Shown here: piece after piece, positions 1 to 9,123 of the stretch
How the letters are laid out: each line of letters opens with the position of its first letter
How positions within the stretch are numbered: position 1 is the first letter of the stretch
Source of the DNA: an uncultured Veillonella sp.
GTDB lineage: Bacteria; Bacillota; Negativicutes; Veillonellales; Veillonellaceae
Direction of reading: 5' to 3'
DNA: 64,000 bases
Assembly: GCF_900545795.1 (NCBI RefSeq)
Contig: NZ_URAR01000005.1
Location: 62,001-126,000, forward strand
The notes under the pieces: generated by a model
Seen by the model: only the letters and a program-made list of their open reading frames with translations
Told to the model about the DNA's origin: nothing
Databases searched by the model: none
Made by a program: the position numbers and the translations under genes

Positions 1-119
1 TCCTGTTTCGCGGTGCATACGATGCGTTCTTCATTATAATCAATTAACAAGAACACGCAATAGGAGTCTGTTGTATTTTTATAGATGAGTCGCTGTACTG
101 TACCACGAATTGTTTCCAT
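1..119 (-). CDS. recD2: RecD2-type DNA helicase, 5' end only
   Basis: Reading the minus strand from the ATG at 119 gives METIRGTVQRLIYKNTDSYC and continues open to the window edge (39 codons). This resembles the N-terminal OB-like segment of RecD2/TraA-family ATP-dependent 5'-3' helicases, which typically begin with a (V/T)xGTVxRIIYRN pattern. The helicase motifs would lie outside the window, so the call rests on the N-terminus alone. The start overlaps the stop of the upstream chorismate mutase-shikimate kinase gene by one base (TAATG), which suggests translational coupling. Confidence 0.6.
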   Translation of the reverse strand, partial: METIRGTVQRLIYKNTTDSYCVFLLIDYNEERIVCTAKQ

Positions 120-910
120 TAGCGTACCACGTCAGGCATAGTTTGAATAATTTGCTCTACCACATCAGAAATAGTGCTCGCGTTCAAAATCTTAATATGA
201 CACACTTTTTCATACAATGGATAGCGCTCTTCATAGAGGCGGAAAATATATTCAATGCTCTCTTTTAATAATGGTCGAATTTCCATATCTAAATCATCTA
301 AAATTTGTGTCACATCACGATGAATGAAAACTACATAACCAGCATCACGCATAAGTGCTACAGTCTTTTCTGATAATACAGTGCCCCCGCCAGTAGCAAT
401 AACAGATGGTCCGTGATTCGCTACGATGTCTTGAATCGCTTCATACTCATACTCACGGAATGCTTCTTCCCCATCATAGATGATAATGTTTTGAATAGAT
501 TTATTTGTTTTTTCTTGAATCACTGCATCTAAATCAAAGAAATCCATGCTTTCTGCTTGAGCCAATGCTTTGCCCACTGTAGTTTTACCAGCGCCAGGCA
601 TACCAATTAAGAAAATATGCTGTTGCATATGATTTTTTTGGTAATGTTTACTAATGTCCATAACATTTTCAATAAAGCTTAGGACATAAGAAGATAACTC
701 TTTATTGCTCAAATGTTCAATTGCTTTTTTCTTTACAATTTCCTCACGCTGTGGCTCATAAATGCGACCATGTGCCGCTTCTTTAATCTTTGCAACTTCA
801 AGAACAACATTTAAACGTTCTTCAAATGTTTCTATTAATGTTTTATCTAATGCATCAATGCGTTTACGAACTTCATTTAATTGAATATCTTTCATCTCTT
901 GTGAATTCAT
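119..910 (-). CDS. aroK: chorismate mutase-shikimate kinase fusion
   Basis: The 263-residue protein carries two shikimate-pathway enzymes. Residues about 5-90 look like an AroQ-type helical chorismate mutase (LNEVRKRIDALD, then YEPQREE). Residues about 97-263 are shikimate kinase, with Walker A GMPGAGKT at 103-110, the shikimate-binding D126-L-D128 pair, the GGG loop at 174-176 and an Arg at 212. The kinase phosphorylates shikimate with ATP; the mutase converts chorismate to prephenate. Both act in aromatic amino acid synthesis in the cytoplasm. The kinase part is about the usual length, so neither module looks truncated. The stop overlaps the next ATG (recD2) as TAATG. The start has only a weak ribosome site. 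Confidence 0.9.
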   Translation of the reverse strand: MNSQEMKDIQLNEVRKRIDALDKTLIETFEERLNVVLEVAKIKEAAHGRIYEPQREEIVKKKAIEHLSNKELSSYVLSFIENVMDISKHYQKNHMQQHIFLIGMPGAGKTTVGKALAQAESMDFFDLDAVIQEKTNKSIQNIIIYDGEEAFREYEYEAIQDIVANHGPSVIATGGGTVLSEKTVALMRDAGYVVFIHRDVTQILDDLDMEIRPLLKESIEYIFRLYEERYPLYEKVCHIKILNASTISDVVEQIIQTMPDVVR

Positions 911-1280
911 AGTAACCTCACTGTTAATAAGTAATTACTTCTAATGGAATAACTCCGTAATAGGATTTGTCCCTCTACTATAATATCATATATAGGTCAT
1001 AACATATAGACTTTAAGAATTATAAAACGATAGACCGCATGAGAGACTATACAACATGACTTGTATAATAAAGGAAAATATAAGCAGTAAAATTTTAAAA
1101 ATAATTTGCAATAAAGAAGCGCTAAGTAATATAGACTCTCTCCATCACTTAGCGCTCCTTATTCCATATTAACTAACTACTTATATATTGGCAGTTACTC
1201 ATCAATAGGTAATTACTACTTATATACTAGTAGCTACTTGTAAATTGGTAACTGCGTCTTTATTCACAACTAGTTGAATA
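911..1280. other. intergenic region, no gene
   Basis: This 370-base A+T-rich gap between the aminotransferase and the aroK fusion has no convincing reading frame. It should hold the promoter of the aroK-recD2 unit, but no confident -35/-10 pair was found. A terminator lies at 1118-1156. From about 1158 to 1262 there are degenerate short repeats; the 12-mer ACTACTTATATA occurs exactly at 1176-1187 and 1215-1226. Confidence 0.6.
1118..1156 (-). terminator. terminator of the aminotransferase gene
   Basis: Perfect 10-base arms AGCGCTAAGT (1118-1127) and ACTTAGCGCT (1147-1156) flank a 19-base loop. On the minus strand the stem is followed by a T-rich run (TCTTTATTGC). It lies 125 bases past the aminotransferase stop. 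Confidence 0.6.
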
Positions 1281-2465
1281 TTATTTTAGATTGGCTTTCA
1301 ATACCTCAGCAATGCGTTTAATGCCATCACGGATTACTTCTTCATTATTGCAGGAATAATTTAGTCTCATAAAATTAGTATTTCCTTCTGTAGTAAAGAA
1401 CGCTTCCCCAGGTACAAACGCAACATGTTTTTCAATACATTGTTTTAAAATATCACGTGATTTTAGATATTCTGGCAAAGTACACCAAATAAACAAACCA
1501 CCTTCAGGACGAGTATACGTCACTTCTTTTGGGAAATACTCGTCAATAGCAGCTAACATAGCATCACGACGTGATTTATATAAATCTTTAATAGTTTGTA
1601 CATGCGCATCAAAATCAAAATTATCGAGCCAAGTAGCACAAATACGCTGTGTAAATGGTGCTGTAGATAAGTCCATATTTTGTTTTAACAAATCACACTT
1701 TTCAATAAATAAAGGATTGGCTGCAATCCATCCGAGACGCATGCCAGGTGCAAACGTTTTAGAGAAAGTACCTAAACTACATACTAAACCTTTTTTGTCG
1801 AACGCATTAAGTGATGGCAAATATTCTCCTTCATAGCGAAGCTCGCCATATGGATTATCTTCAATAACAGGAATTTCAAACTCATCTACTAATTTCATGA
1901 GTTCTTCGCGACGTTCACGACTCCAAGTAACGCCAGTTGGATTTTGAAAGTCTGTTACGATATAAATTAATCGTACATCATGTGTTTCTAGTGCCTTGCG
2001 TAGTTCTGACATAATCATGCCCTGTCCATCACCAGGTACTTCAACATAATTAACTTGTGTTAAGTTAAATGCTGTAATAGCACCCAAATAGGAAGGCTTT
2101 TCTACTACAACAGTATCCCCTTTATTACAGAAGAGTCGACAAATTAAATCGAGTCCTTGCTGTGAGCCACAAGTAACTAAAATATTATCTTTCGTAAAAT
2201 TAGTATTTACAATGCGATTCATACGCTTGGCAATACTCTCACGAAGAGGTTCATAGCCAATGGAAGGACCATACTGCAAAGCTTTCCCTGAATCACTTTG
2301 AAGCACGAGTTCAGTGGCCTTTCGAATTTCTTCTGCAGGAAAAGTCTCTTCCGCAGGAAGCCCCCCAGCAAATGAAATCATATTTGGCTGTGCAATTAAT
2401 TTTAAAATATCCCCTGTATCAGAATGCTTGATTGCATTAACTGGATCTGAAAAACGAATAGCCAT
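1281..2465 (-). CDS. PLP-dependent aminotransferase (2-aminoadipate/LysN-like)
   Basis: Fold-type I class I/II aminotransferase of about 394 residues. The PLP lysine is in SLGTFSKTFAPGMRLGW (about residue 236), with the conserved QNPTG near 175 and EDNPYGEL near 205. The family (LysN, ARO8-like) transaminates 2-aminoadipate, aromatic or branched-chain amino acids; the substrate cannot be read from the sequence. There is no MocR-type helix-turn-helix. The longest frame begins at an ATG at 2471, but AGGAGG at 2474-2479 is only 2 bases from it and 8 bases from the ATG at 2465, so 2465 is preferred. A paralogue is cut by the right edge of the window. Confidence 0.85.
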   Translation of the reverse strand: MAIRFSDPVNAIKHSDTGDILKLIAQPNMISFAGGLPAEETFPAEEIRKATELVLQSDSGKALQYGPSIGYEPLRESIAKRMNRIVNTNFTKDNILVTCGSQQGLDLICRLFCNKGDTVVVEKPSYLGAITAFNLTQVNYVEVPGDGQGMIMSELRKALETHDVRLIYIVTDFQNPTGVTWSRERREELMKLVDEFEIPVIEDNPYGELRYEGEYLPSLNAFDKKGLVCSLGTFSKTFAPGMRLGWIAANPLFIEKCDLLKQNMDLSTAPFTQRICATWLDNFDFDAHVQTIKDLYKSRRDAMLAAIDEYFPKEVTYTRPEGGLFIWCTLPEYLKSRDILKQCIEKHVAFVPGEAFFTTEGNTNFMRLNYSCNNEEVIRDGIKRIAEVLKANLK

Positions 2466-2572
2466 AATCATTACCTCCTAAAATTTGATACTTTACATCA
2501 TACTATTAAGAATCTAGAATGTCAAATAAAAGAATACAATAGTATGTATGCAAAAGACAAAACAATAAAAAT

Positions 2573-2621
2573 AAAGCCCTATAGGGCTAGATCTATATAA
2601 AATCTAATCCTATAGAGCTTT
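2573..2621 (-). terminator. terminator of the rimP-ribF operon
   Basis: 13-base arms at 2573-2585 and 2609-2621 pair fully on the minus-strand transcript with one U-G wobble, while the plus strand would have a C-A mismatch. The stem is followed by TTTATTTTTATTGTTTTG. It sits 52 bases after ribF and marks the end of the translation operon. Confidence 0.85.
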
Positions 2622-2673
2622 AATATAAATAGTATAATTCTCCCATTACTTATAATACTAAAGAAATCATACT

Positions 2674-3618
2674 CTATTTAATAGTTTCTAAAAAATCTCG
2701 TGCTTTTTGTTCATCAATTTTCATTTGCTCAATTAATGCCTCTAAGGAGTCAAAGCGTTCTTCCCCTCGTAAAAGAGCATAAAACTGAATCGTCGCTTCA
2801 TATCCATATACATCGCGATCAAAATCAAATAAATGAACTTCAAATCGGTGGTACTGATTAGTAAATGTAGGATTATCACCTAAGTTACCCACTCCATCAT
2901 ACCAAGCACCATCAATAAATACACGATTTACATAGACACCATCAGGAGGTAGAACTAATTCATCAGGATATAAAAAGTTCAAAGTAGGAAAACCTAAAGT
3001 GCGACCTCGCTGATCGCCTTTTATCACAGTACCTGCAAAGGTAAATGGTCTACCTAATAAACTATTGGCAGCAGAAAAATCACCTTTACTGATGAGCTGA
3101 CGAATTAATGTACTCGATACATGATCTGGTAAGGAATGACAATGAGCTAATTGCAATTCATGAACTAAAGCAGTTGAATAAGCGCTCTCCTTAACTAATG
3201 TTCTGAGTAGCTCAGGATTGCCTTTACCGCCAGCCCCAAAGGTGAAGTTCTGCCCCATGACTAGGCCGATAACCCGTCCATTAGCTGTTAAGTTTTGAAC
3301 AAAATTCTCTGCCGTCATGGCAATTAATTCTTTGCACATAGGTAGCATTAGCACATAATCTACCTGTAGATTCTCAAATACTTCAGCCTTAATAGCTTGT
3401 TGTAATAAAGCTTTTGGCTCTTTTTGCGGGTTGATAATATGCAATGGATGCTTATCAAAGGTGACTACAATAGAATATGCATCGTGAGCTTTAGCCTCTT
3501 CTACTGCCTTGGCGATGACAGTCTGATGCCCTACATGAACACCATCAAAAGTGCCTAAGGCAAAAACAATATCCTTGTTAAGTCTATTTAATTCACTAAA
3601 AGAGGTTAAAATCTTCAT
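2674..3618 (-). CDS. ribF: bifunctional riboflavin kinase/FAD synthetase
   Basis: The 314-residue protein has the usual two-domain RibF layout. The N-terminal FMN adenylyltransferase domain has the nucleotidyltransferase signature FALGTFDGVHVGHQ (about residues 19-32). The C-terminal flavokinase domain has GRTLGFPTLNF (PTxN motif, about residues 205-215) and FEVHLFDFDRDVYG. It converts riboflavin to FMN and then FAD. It is the last gene of the rimP-nusA-infB operon, 12 bases after truB, an arrangement common in Firmicutes. The ATG is preceded by AGGATGATAGT. No FMN riboswitch is seen next to it. Confidence 0.95.
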   Translation of the reverse strand: MKILTSFSELNRLNKDIVFALGTFDGVHVGHQTVIAKAVEEAKAHDAYSIVVTFDKHPLHIINPQKEPKALLQQAIKAEVFENLQVDYVLMLPMCKELIAMTAENFVQNLTANGRVIGLVMGQNFTFGAGGKGNPELLRTLVKESAYSTALVHELQLAHCHSLPDHVSSTLIRQLISKGDFSAANSLLGRPFTFAGTVIKGDQRGRTLGFPTLNFLYPDELVLPPDGVYVNRVFIDGAWYDGVGNLGDNPTFTNQYHRFEVHLFDFDRDVYGYEATIQFYALLRGEERFDSLEALIEQMKIDEQKARDFLETIK

Positions 3619-3630
3619 ACTATCATCCTA

Positions 3631-4629
3631 TTAAAAAATATTCTTTGCTACTTTATAATATGTCTTCTTATTTTGAAGCACACCGAAAAATCCATTAGGC
3701 CCATAGGCTCTAAGAATTCCAGCGCCTAAAGCCTCATCTTTATTCATCTCATCTACTACAGCTAATCTTGTATCCATATGGCTTAAGATTGAACTGTCAC
3801 TATTAGCCACCGCCGTATCTGTTTCATTATCTCCAGGGAGCTCATGAACAGTTAGTAATGAATCATGGTTTTTAACAGGCCAAGTTTGCCCCTGTTTAAG
3901 TGCTATTACACCGGCTTCTGGAAGAATGATGCCAGGCAAGTGTAATAAAGCTCTATCCACTGGCATAAGAACTGATTCACCGCGTGCTTCTAATTCTTCT
4001 ACAGCAATGGATTCATTAATAGAAAAGGAGCCTACAGCGGTACGCGCTAATTGCGTCATAGTACCTGGAATGCCTAAGGCTAAACAAATGTCGCGAAGCA
4101 ATGCCCGTATATACGTGCCTGCAGAGCAGCGCACTTGAACCGTAAAATAAGGAAATGCATAGGCTAAGACTTTGCACTCATAAATATGAATGAGCCGACT
4201 AGGTAAATCTACTGCTTGCCCAGCACGAGCTAATTCATAGGCTTTTTTGCCATTTATTTTAATAGCAGAATATATAGAGGGTTTTTGTTCCTGCGGTCCC
4301 TCAAATTGCTTGACTAGAGACTCCAAAGACTCCATAGAAGGCGGCGTAATATCATCTAATGAAACACTTTGCAAAACCTCACCAGTTACATCCTCTGTAT
4401 CTGTACTATAGCCTAAACAACATTCTGCTACGTAGGTCTTTTCAAGACTATCTGTATATTCAATAATACGCGTAGCCTTTCCTATAAACATAGGAAGTAC
4501 ACCATACGCTAATGGATCTAAAGTGCCACTATGGCCAATGCGTCGCTCGCGCAATACACGGCGACAAATGCTAACTGCATCGTGGCTGGTAATACCTGGG
4601 GGCTTTAAAAATGAGAATACACCGTCCAA
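3631..4629 (-). CDS. truB: tRNA pseudouridine-55 synthase
   Basis: TruB isomerises U55 of the tRNA T-loop. The catalytic aspartate is in RRIGHSGTLDPLAYGVLP near residue 38, after the family N-terminus GVFSFLKPPGITSHDAV. The start is a TTG at 4629, six bases after a perfect AGGAGG; no ATG fits as well. At 332 residues it is longer than typical TruB. The C-terminal part, around residues 255-290, has an acidic, serine-rich stretch (DNETDTAVANSDSS) within or just before the last domain. It lies between nrnA and ribF in the translation operon. Confidence 0.93.
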   Translation of the reverse strand: MDGVFSFLKPPGITSHDAVSICRRVLRERRIGHSGTLDPLAYGVLPMFIGKATRIIEYTDSLEKTYVAECCLGYSTDTEDVTGEVLQSVSLDDITPPSMESLESLVKQFEGPQEQKPSIYSAIKINGKKAYELARAGQAVDLPSRLIHIYECKVLAYAFPYFTVQVRCSAGTYIRALLRDICLALGIPGTMTQLARTAVGSFSINESIAVEELEARGESVLMPVDRALLHLPGIILPEAGVIALKQGQTWPVKNHDSLLTVHELPGDNETDTAVANSDSSILSHMDTRLAVVDEMNKDEALGAGILRAYGPNGFFGVLQNKKTYYKVAKNIF

Positions 4630-4639
4630 GATTTACCTC

Positions 4640-5578
4640 CTATTTAATGACTGCTAAGAGCTTAGTAAGGGCCTCTGTAATTGGAGCATTAATGGTACAA
4701 CCGGAAGCGCGAATATGTCCACCGCCGCCAAAATGACTGGCTATTTCATTCACATCGCTTTGCTTAGAGCGAAGACTTACACGCGTAGTTTGCTCATCTA
4801 CATATTTCAAAAATATGGAAATATCAACAGTATCTACATTGCGGATAATATCTACAAAACCATCTGTGTCATCACCCACACGGATCATTAACTCTTTGTC
4901 TAACGCGATAGAGGCTACCGTATTCTCTTTATGAAACGAAATGCTTGAAAACGCATCTTTCATCACTTCTAAACGCGCTTTAGTTGTCACTTCTAGGTGC
5001 TCACTCACTACATTAGGTTCAGCCCCTTGTGCTACACAAAGGCCTGCCATAGTTAAAGTGTGCTCTGTTGTATTACTAAAGCGGAAAAAACCACAATCAG
5101 ATGCAATCGCTGCATATAAAGACGTAGCCATAGTCTTAGTAATAGGCCACTGCCATTCTTGGCAGCAAGACGCAATGATTTCACCAGTCGCTGCATAATT
5201 AGTCATTAAATATAGGCCATCTGCAAATTTACTATTAGAAATATGATGATCCACATTGTAAATCGGACCAGCATATACTGTTCCTACTTGACCAATGCGC
5301 TCTTTAGTACTAGCATCTAGGACTAAGAGCATATCAGCAGACCAATCGTCCATTTGAGCTACAGTTTTGATTTGATCAACATGGGCCATAAAGGAAAACT
5401 TCTGAGGCACCACATCATCAACTACCATGGTAACTTTTTTCCCTGCCTGAATTAAGGCTTCGTAAAAAGCGACCATGGAACCAATAGCATCTGCATCAGG
5501 ATGGATATGCACAGTTAACAAAATAGACTGTGCTCCATCTAACGCCTGCTTTAATTCATCTCGATTAATTATCGCCAT
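4640..5578 (-). CDS. nrnA: DHH-family oligoribonuclease/pAp phosphatase (NrnA-like)
   Basis: DHH/DHHA1 phosphoesterase of about 312 residues. Manganese-binding motifs include HIHPDADAIGS, VLDAST and VDHHISN; the C-terminal DHHA1 domain has GGGGHIRASG. The family degrades nanoRNA and dephosphorylates pAp. The open frame extends to 5662, but family alignment and the AAAGGA upstream support the ATG at 5578 (MAIINRDELKQ), which overlaps the end of rbfA by 14 bases. In Firmicutes this gene commonly follows rbfA in the infB operon, as here. Confidence 0.9.
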   Translation of the reverse strand: MAIINRDELKQALDGAQSILLTVHIHPDADAIGSMVAFYEALIQAGKKVTMVVDDVVPQKFSFMAHVDQIKTVAQMDDWSADMLLVLDASTKERIGQVGTVYAGPIYNVDHHISNSKFADGLYLMTNYAATGEIIASCCQEWQWPITKTMATSLYAAIASDCGFFRFSNTTEHTLTMAGLCVAQGAEPNVVSEHLEVTTKARLEVMKDAFSSISFHKENTVASIALDKELMIRVGDDTDGFVDIIRNVDTVDISIFLKYVDEQTTRVSLRSKQSDVNEIASHFGGGGHIRASGCTINAPITEALTKLLAVIK

Positions 5579-5972
5579 GGGACGAATCATCCTTTTCAGA
5601 GTCCACTTCTGTTTTACCAGTGAGGGCCTCATCTTTTTTAATATCATGCAATAAAGATTCAATATGCATGCTGTAATCTAAAGAGGTGTCAGCTTCAAAG
5701 GCAAGCTCTGGAGTATAGCGTAAACGCAATACCTTACCTAGCTCACTGCGAATATGACCAGTAGCATGGCGAAGTGCTTGTAAGGATTCTTTCTTAGCAT
5801 CATTATTGCCAAATAAGCTTACATATATAGTCGCTTGACGCAAATCGCCAGTCACTTCTACATCAGTAACAGTAACGAAGCCAATGCGTGGATCTTTAAG
5901 ACCACGCATTAACATGCTACTTACCTCTTGTTTTATAAACTCTTGTAATTTACGAACACGTACATCACTCAT
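5565..5972 (-). CDS. rbfA: 30S ribosome-binding factor A
   Basis: RbfA is a single KH-like-domain 30S maturation factor. The 135-residue protein has the typical N-terminus VRKLQEFIKQEVSSMLMRGLKDPRIGFVTVTDVEVTGDLRQATIYVS and RYTPELAFEAD near residue 92. The last 25 residues (DIKKDEALTGKTEVDSEKDD) form a charged, probably disordered tail. It lies 9 bases downstream of infB and overlaps nrnA. Confidence 0.95.
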   Translation of the reverse strand: MSDVRVRKLQEFIKQEVSSMLMRGLKDPRIGFVTVTDVEVTGDLRQATIYVSLFGNNDAKKESLQALRHATGHIRSELGKVLRLRYTPELAFEADTSLDYSMHIESLLHDIKKDEALTGKTEVDSEKDDSSHGDN

Positions 5973-5981
5973 AGAGGCCTC

Positions 5982-8528
5982 CTAAAGTTTTGGTGCAATT
6001 TCTTCCATTGTAAAGGCTTCAATAATATCGCCTTCTTTAATGTCGCGGTAACGCTCAATAGAAATACCACATTCAAAGCCTGTTTTTACTTCTTTTACTT
6101 CGTCTTTAAAGCGACGTAAAGAATCAACAGTACCTTCATGTACTACTACACCATCGCGAATTAAACGCACATCAGATTTGCTAGTAATGCGACCTTCTTG
6201 TACATAGGAACCCGCTACGATAGCTTTTGGTGTGGAAATAACTTGGCGCACTTCAGCACGACCTAAGATAACTTCCTTGTACTCTGGTGTTAACATACCG
6301 CGCATCGCGTTTTCTACATCATTAATGGCATCGTAAATAACGCGATATGTACGTAAATCTACATTTTCTTTTTCGGCTGCTTTGCGAACGACTGCATCTG
6401 GACGCACGTTAAAGCCAATGATAATGGCATTTGATGCAGATGCTAACATTACGTCGGACTCATTAATAGCCCCTACTGCAGCATGAACAATAACAATGCG
6501 GACTTCAGGATTCTTAATCGCCTCTAAGGATTGGCGTAAGGCTTCAACAGAACCTTGTACATCACCTTTAATAATAATATTTAAGTCTTTTAACTCACCT
6601 TGCTGAATTTGATTGAAAATATCATCAAGTGTAACTTTATGACTTGCATTTTGTTCGCTCAAACGCGTTTTTTCAATACGTTTTTCTGCAATGCTGCGCG
6701 CTTCATTATCGTCAACAGCATCCATGATTTCCCCAGCTTGAGGTACATCAGATAAACCGAGTACTTCCACTGGCATAGATGGACGAGCTACTTTTACTTG
6801 CTCACCGCGTTCATTAGTCATGGCACGCACTTTACCATAAGCCGTACCAGCTAAGATGCTATCGCCCACATGAAGGCTCCCTTTTTGTACTAATACAGTA
6901 CAAACTGGGCCGCGTCCTTTATCAAGTTTAGCCTCAATAACTACGCCTTGGGCTTTACGATTAGGATTAGCTTTTAACTCAAGTACTTCGGCTACAAGTA
7001 AAATGTTTTCTAATAAATCATCAATGCCTTGACGCTTTTTAGCGGATACAGGCACCATAATGATGTCGCCGCCCCACTCTTCTGGTAAAAGGCCATGTTC
7101 TGATAATTGTTGTTTTACATGATCAGGATTTGCACCTGGTTTATCCATCTTATTGATAGCTACAATAATTGGCACATTAGCAGATTTAGCATGGTTAATC
7201 GCTTCAATTGTTTGTGGCATAACACCATCATCAGCGGCTACAACAAGAACAGCAATATCTGTAGATTGAGCACCGCGCAAACGCATAGCAGTAAATGCTT
7301 CGTGACCAGGTGTATCTAAGAATGTTACTTTATTGCCTTTGTAACGCACCATGTACGCACCAATATGCTGTGTAATCCCGCCAGCCTCTGAAGCTGTTAC
7401 ATTGGTTTGACGGATTACATCAAGTAAAGATGTTTTACCATGGTCAACATGCCCCATAATAGTTACAACTGGTGGACGTGGTTTTAAAGTTTCTGGTGCA
7501 TCAACGATTTCGTGGATTTCAGTAGGGTCTTCTTCTGGCTCCACTTCTGTTACAGTTACACCAAATTCTTCCGCTACAATAGTAGCTGTATCTACATCAA
7601 CCTCTTGGTTAATAGTCGCCATAACGCCTAGAAGCATTAATTTTTTTATGATTTCACTTACTTCGCGACCCATTTTTTCAGCTAATTCTTTAACTGTCAA
7701 TGGACCAGATAATTCGATTTCAGTAGCAATCATTGCTTCTGCTTTGCGTTTTTCTTCTTCCTTATGTTTAAGGTTTTGTTCATTACGTTGTTTTACTTTA
7801 TTTTTGCTCTTAGCTAAGGATGTAGATAATAAGGACTGAGGGCGATTATTGTTTTTGTTTTTCTTGTCCTTTTTATTCTTGTTGCGACGGTCATTATTAT
7901 CCGCCCCATCGCGATGATTGCGAGTGTCTTTAGGGCGATTATTCTTCTTATCATTGTGATTGTCACCACGATTATCGTTGCGGTTATCACTTTGACGCGT
8001 ATTGTTTTTATCGCGACTCTCATTTTTTTGACGATTGTCGCCATGAGAATCATTGCGATTATTGTTTTTATTTTTGTCGCTATGTTTCGCATCACCAGAT
8101 TTTACATGAGAGGGGCTCTGTTTCTGGTTGTCTTGATGCTGACGACGATTCCCTTGTCCGCTGCTTTGGTTAGCATGACTCTGTTGAGTTTGTTGACCTT
8201 TATGAGCAGAAGATTTCTGTTGTCCTTCATGCTTATTAGCGTCTTGACCGCCTTTTGCATTCTGACCCTTATAATTTTGATTTTGTGCCTTCGGCACTTG
8301 TGTTTTAGCCTTAGAAGTCTGCTTAGGTTCTTGATTTTGAGCTTTAGCTACTTCATTAGTAGGAGCTGTACCACGGCCAAATTGCTTGCGAACTAGTGCC
8401 TCACCATCTGCATCAATGCCACTAGCAGCAGTAGTTACGGCATACCCATTATTTTGTAAAAACTCAAGAATCTTTTTATTCTCTACATTTAATTCCTTAC
8501 CTAAGTCTCGTATTCTTTTTTTGGACAT
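5982..8528 (-). CDS. infB: translation initiation factor IF-2
   Basis: IF-2 is the GTPase that positions initiator tRNA and promotes subunit joining. The 848-residue protein has an N-terminal IF2_N domain (residues 1-50) and a very long hydrophilic linker rich in Asn, Asp, Lys, Gln and Arg (about 50-235). A second IF2_N domain lies near 270-320, followed by the G domain with GHVDHGKT near 357-364, DTPGHE and NKMD. Domains II, III and C2 follow. The linker is low-complexity at the DNA level too, which creates hydrophobic shadow frames on the other strand. SD GGGGG precedes the ATG. Confidence 0.97.
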   Translation of the reverse strand: MSKKRIRDLGKELNVENKKILEFLQNNGYAVTTAASGIDADGEALVRKQFGRGTAPTNEVAKAQNQEPKQTSKAKTQVPKAQNQNYKGQNAKGGQDANKHEGQQKSSAHKGQQTQQSHANQSSGQGNRRQHQDNQKQSPSHVKSGDAKHSDKNKNNNRNDSHGDNRQKNESRDKNNTRQSDNRNDNRGDNHNDKKNNRPKDTRNHRDGADNNDRRNKNKKDKKNKNNNRPQSLLSTSLAKSKNKVKQRNEQNLKHKEEEKRKAEAMIATEIELSGPLTVKELAEKMGREVSEIIKKLMLLGVMATINQEVDVDTATIVAEEFGVTVTEVEPEEDPTEIHEIVDAPETLKPRPPVVTIMGHVDHGKTSLLDVIRQTNVTASEAGGITQHIGAYMVRYKGNKVTFLDTPGHEAFTAMRLRGAQSTDIAVLVVAADDGVMPQTIEAINHAKSANVPIIVAINKMDKPGANPDHVKQQLSEHGLLPEEWGGDIIMVPVSAKKRQGIDDLLENILLVAEVLELKANPNRKAQGVVIEAKLDKGRGPVCTVLVQKGSLHVGDSILAGTAYGKVRAMTNERGEQVKVARPSMPVEVLGLSDVPQAGEIMDAVDDNEARSIAEKRIEKTRLSEQNASHKVTLDDIFNQIQQGELKDLNIIIKGDVQGSVEALRQSLEAIKNPEVRIVIVHAAVGAINESDVMLASASNAIIIGFNVRPDAVVRKAAEKENVDLRTYRVIYDAINDVENAMRGMLTPEYKEVILGRAEVRQVISTPKAIVAGSYVQEGRITSKSDVRLIRDGVVVHEGTVDSLRRFKDEVKEVKTGFECGISIERYRDIKEGDIIEAFTMEEIAPKL

Positions 8529-8545
8529 CTACATTCCCCCTCGAA

Positions 8546-8851
8546 TTAACAATCTATTTCCTTAAGCATTGCTTTAGTAAATCCTTCGTCATTTACTAAA
8601 ATAATTGCTCTTTGTTCTTTTCCAATGGCTTGACCTAATTCAGCTTTAGTGCCAATTTCTCGCAGTGGCACTTCATTTGTTTGAGCCAGCCATCTATATT
8701 TTTCTGCATTATTTTTAGCACAGTCACTAGCTAATAAAGCTAATGGAATATGTTGTCGTTTAATAGCCTTCTCTGCTACAAAATCACCAGATAAGAGCTT
8801 GCCCGCTCGCTGTGCCATACCGAGCAGATTGAGTATTTTTTCTTTATTCAT
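8546..8851 (-). CDS. ylxQ: L7Ae/L30e-family RNA-binding protein YlxQ
   Basis: The 101-residue protein has the L7Ae/L30e/S12e fold signature NLLGMAQRAGKLLSGDFVAEKAIK and LALLASDCAKNNAEKY, as in Firmicute YlxQ. It lies between ylxR and infB, the conserved position for this protein. The family binds RNA, probably K-turn-like structures, but its exact role is not settled. The Shine-Dalgarno is weak and the gene begins 5 bases after ylxR, so translation is probably coupled. Confidence 0.88.
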   Translation of the reverse strand: MNKEKILNLLGMAQRAGKLLSGDFVAEKAIKRQHIPLALLASDCAKNNAEKYRWLAQTNEVPLREIGTKAELGQAIGKEQRAIILVNDEGFTKAMLKEIDC

Positions 8852-8856
8852 TATAG

Positions 8857-9123
8857 TTATTCATTACGCAATTGATTGCGCAAATCTTCATAAATTTCTT
8901 TTGACACTTGACGCTTTAAGGAACGCTCAAGTTTCTTCATTTCATAGGCTGTTTGAAAACATTCGGCCTTGGGCTCAATATAGGCACCACGACCAGCTGC
9001 TTTGCCACTGCGATCAATGGATATTACACCATCTGGGGCCGCCACAATTCGAAGCATCTCCTTTTTATTGCGCAGCTCGCCACAACCTACACAAATTCTC
9101 ATAGGTGGAGATTTCTTCTTCAT
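8857..9123 (-). CDS. ylxR: YlxR/RnpM family RNase P modulator
   Basis: DUF448 protein of 88 residues with the family motifs MRICVGCGELRNKKEMLRIV and GRGAYIEP near residues 44-51. YlxR (RnpM) binds nucleic acid and has been linked to regulation of RNase P activity in Bacillus. Its ATG overlaps the nusA stop as TAATG, which indicates translational coupling. The paired cysteines in CVGC are as in relatives. Confidence 0.9.
   Translation of the reverse strand: MKKKSPPMRICVGCGELRNKKEMLRIVAAPDGVISIDRSGKAAGRGAYIEPKAECFQTAYEMKKLERSLKRQVSKEIYEDLRNQLRNE

Noticed and set aside
2673..3618. FMN riboswitch near ribF
   Set aside because: ribF is the last gene of the rimP operon and only 12 bases follow truB; no leader is present.
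7914..8396. 160-codon plus-strand frame of hydrophobic residues opposite infB
   Set aside because: It is the reverse complement of the Asn/Lys/Asp-rich IF-2 linker, which automatically gives Ile/Leu/Val-rich codons; no ribosome site or family match.
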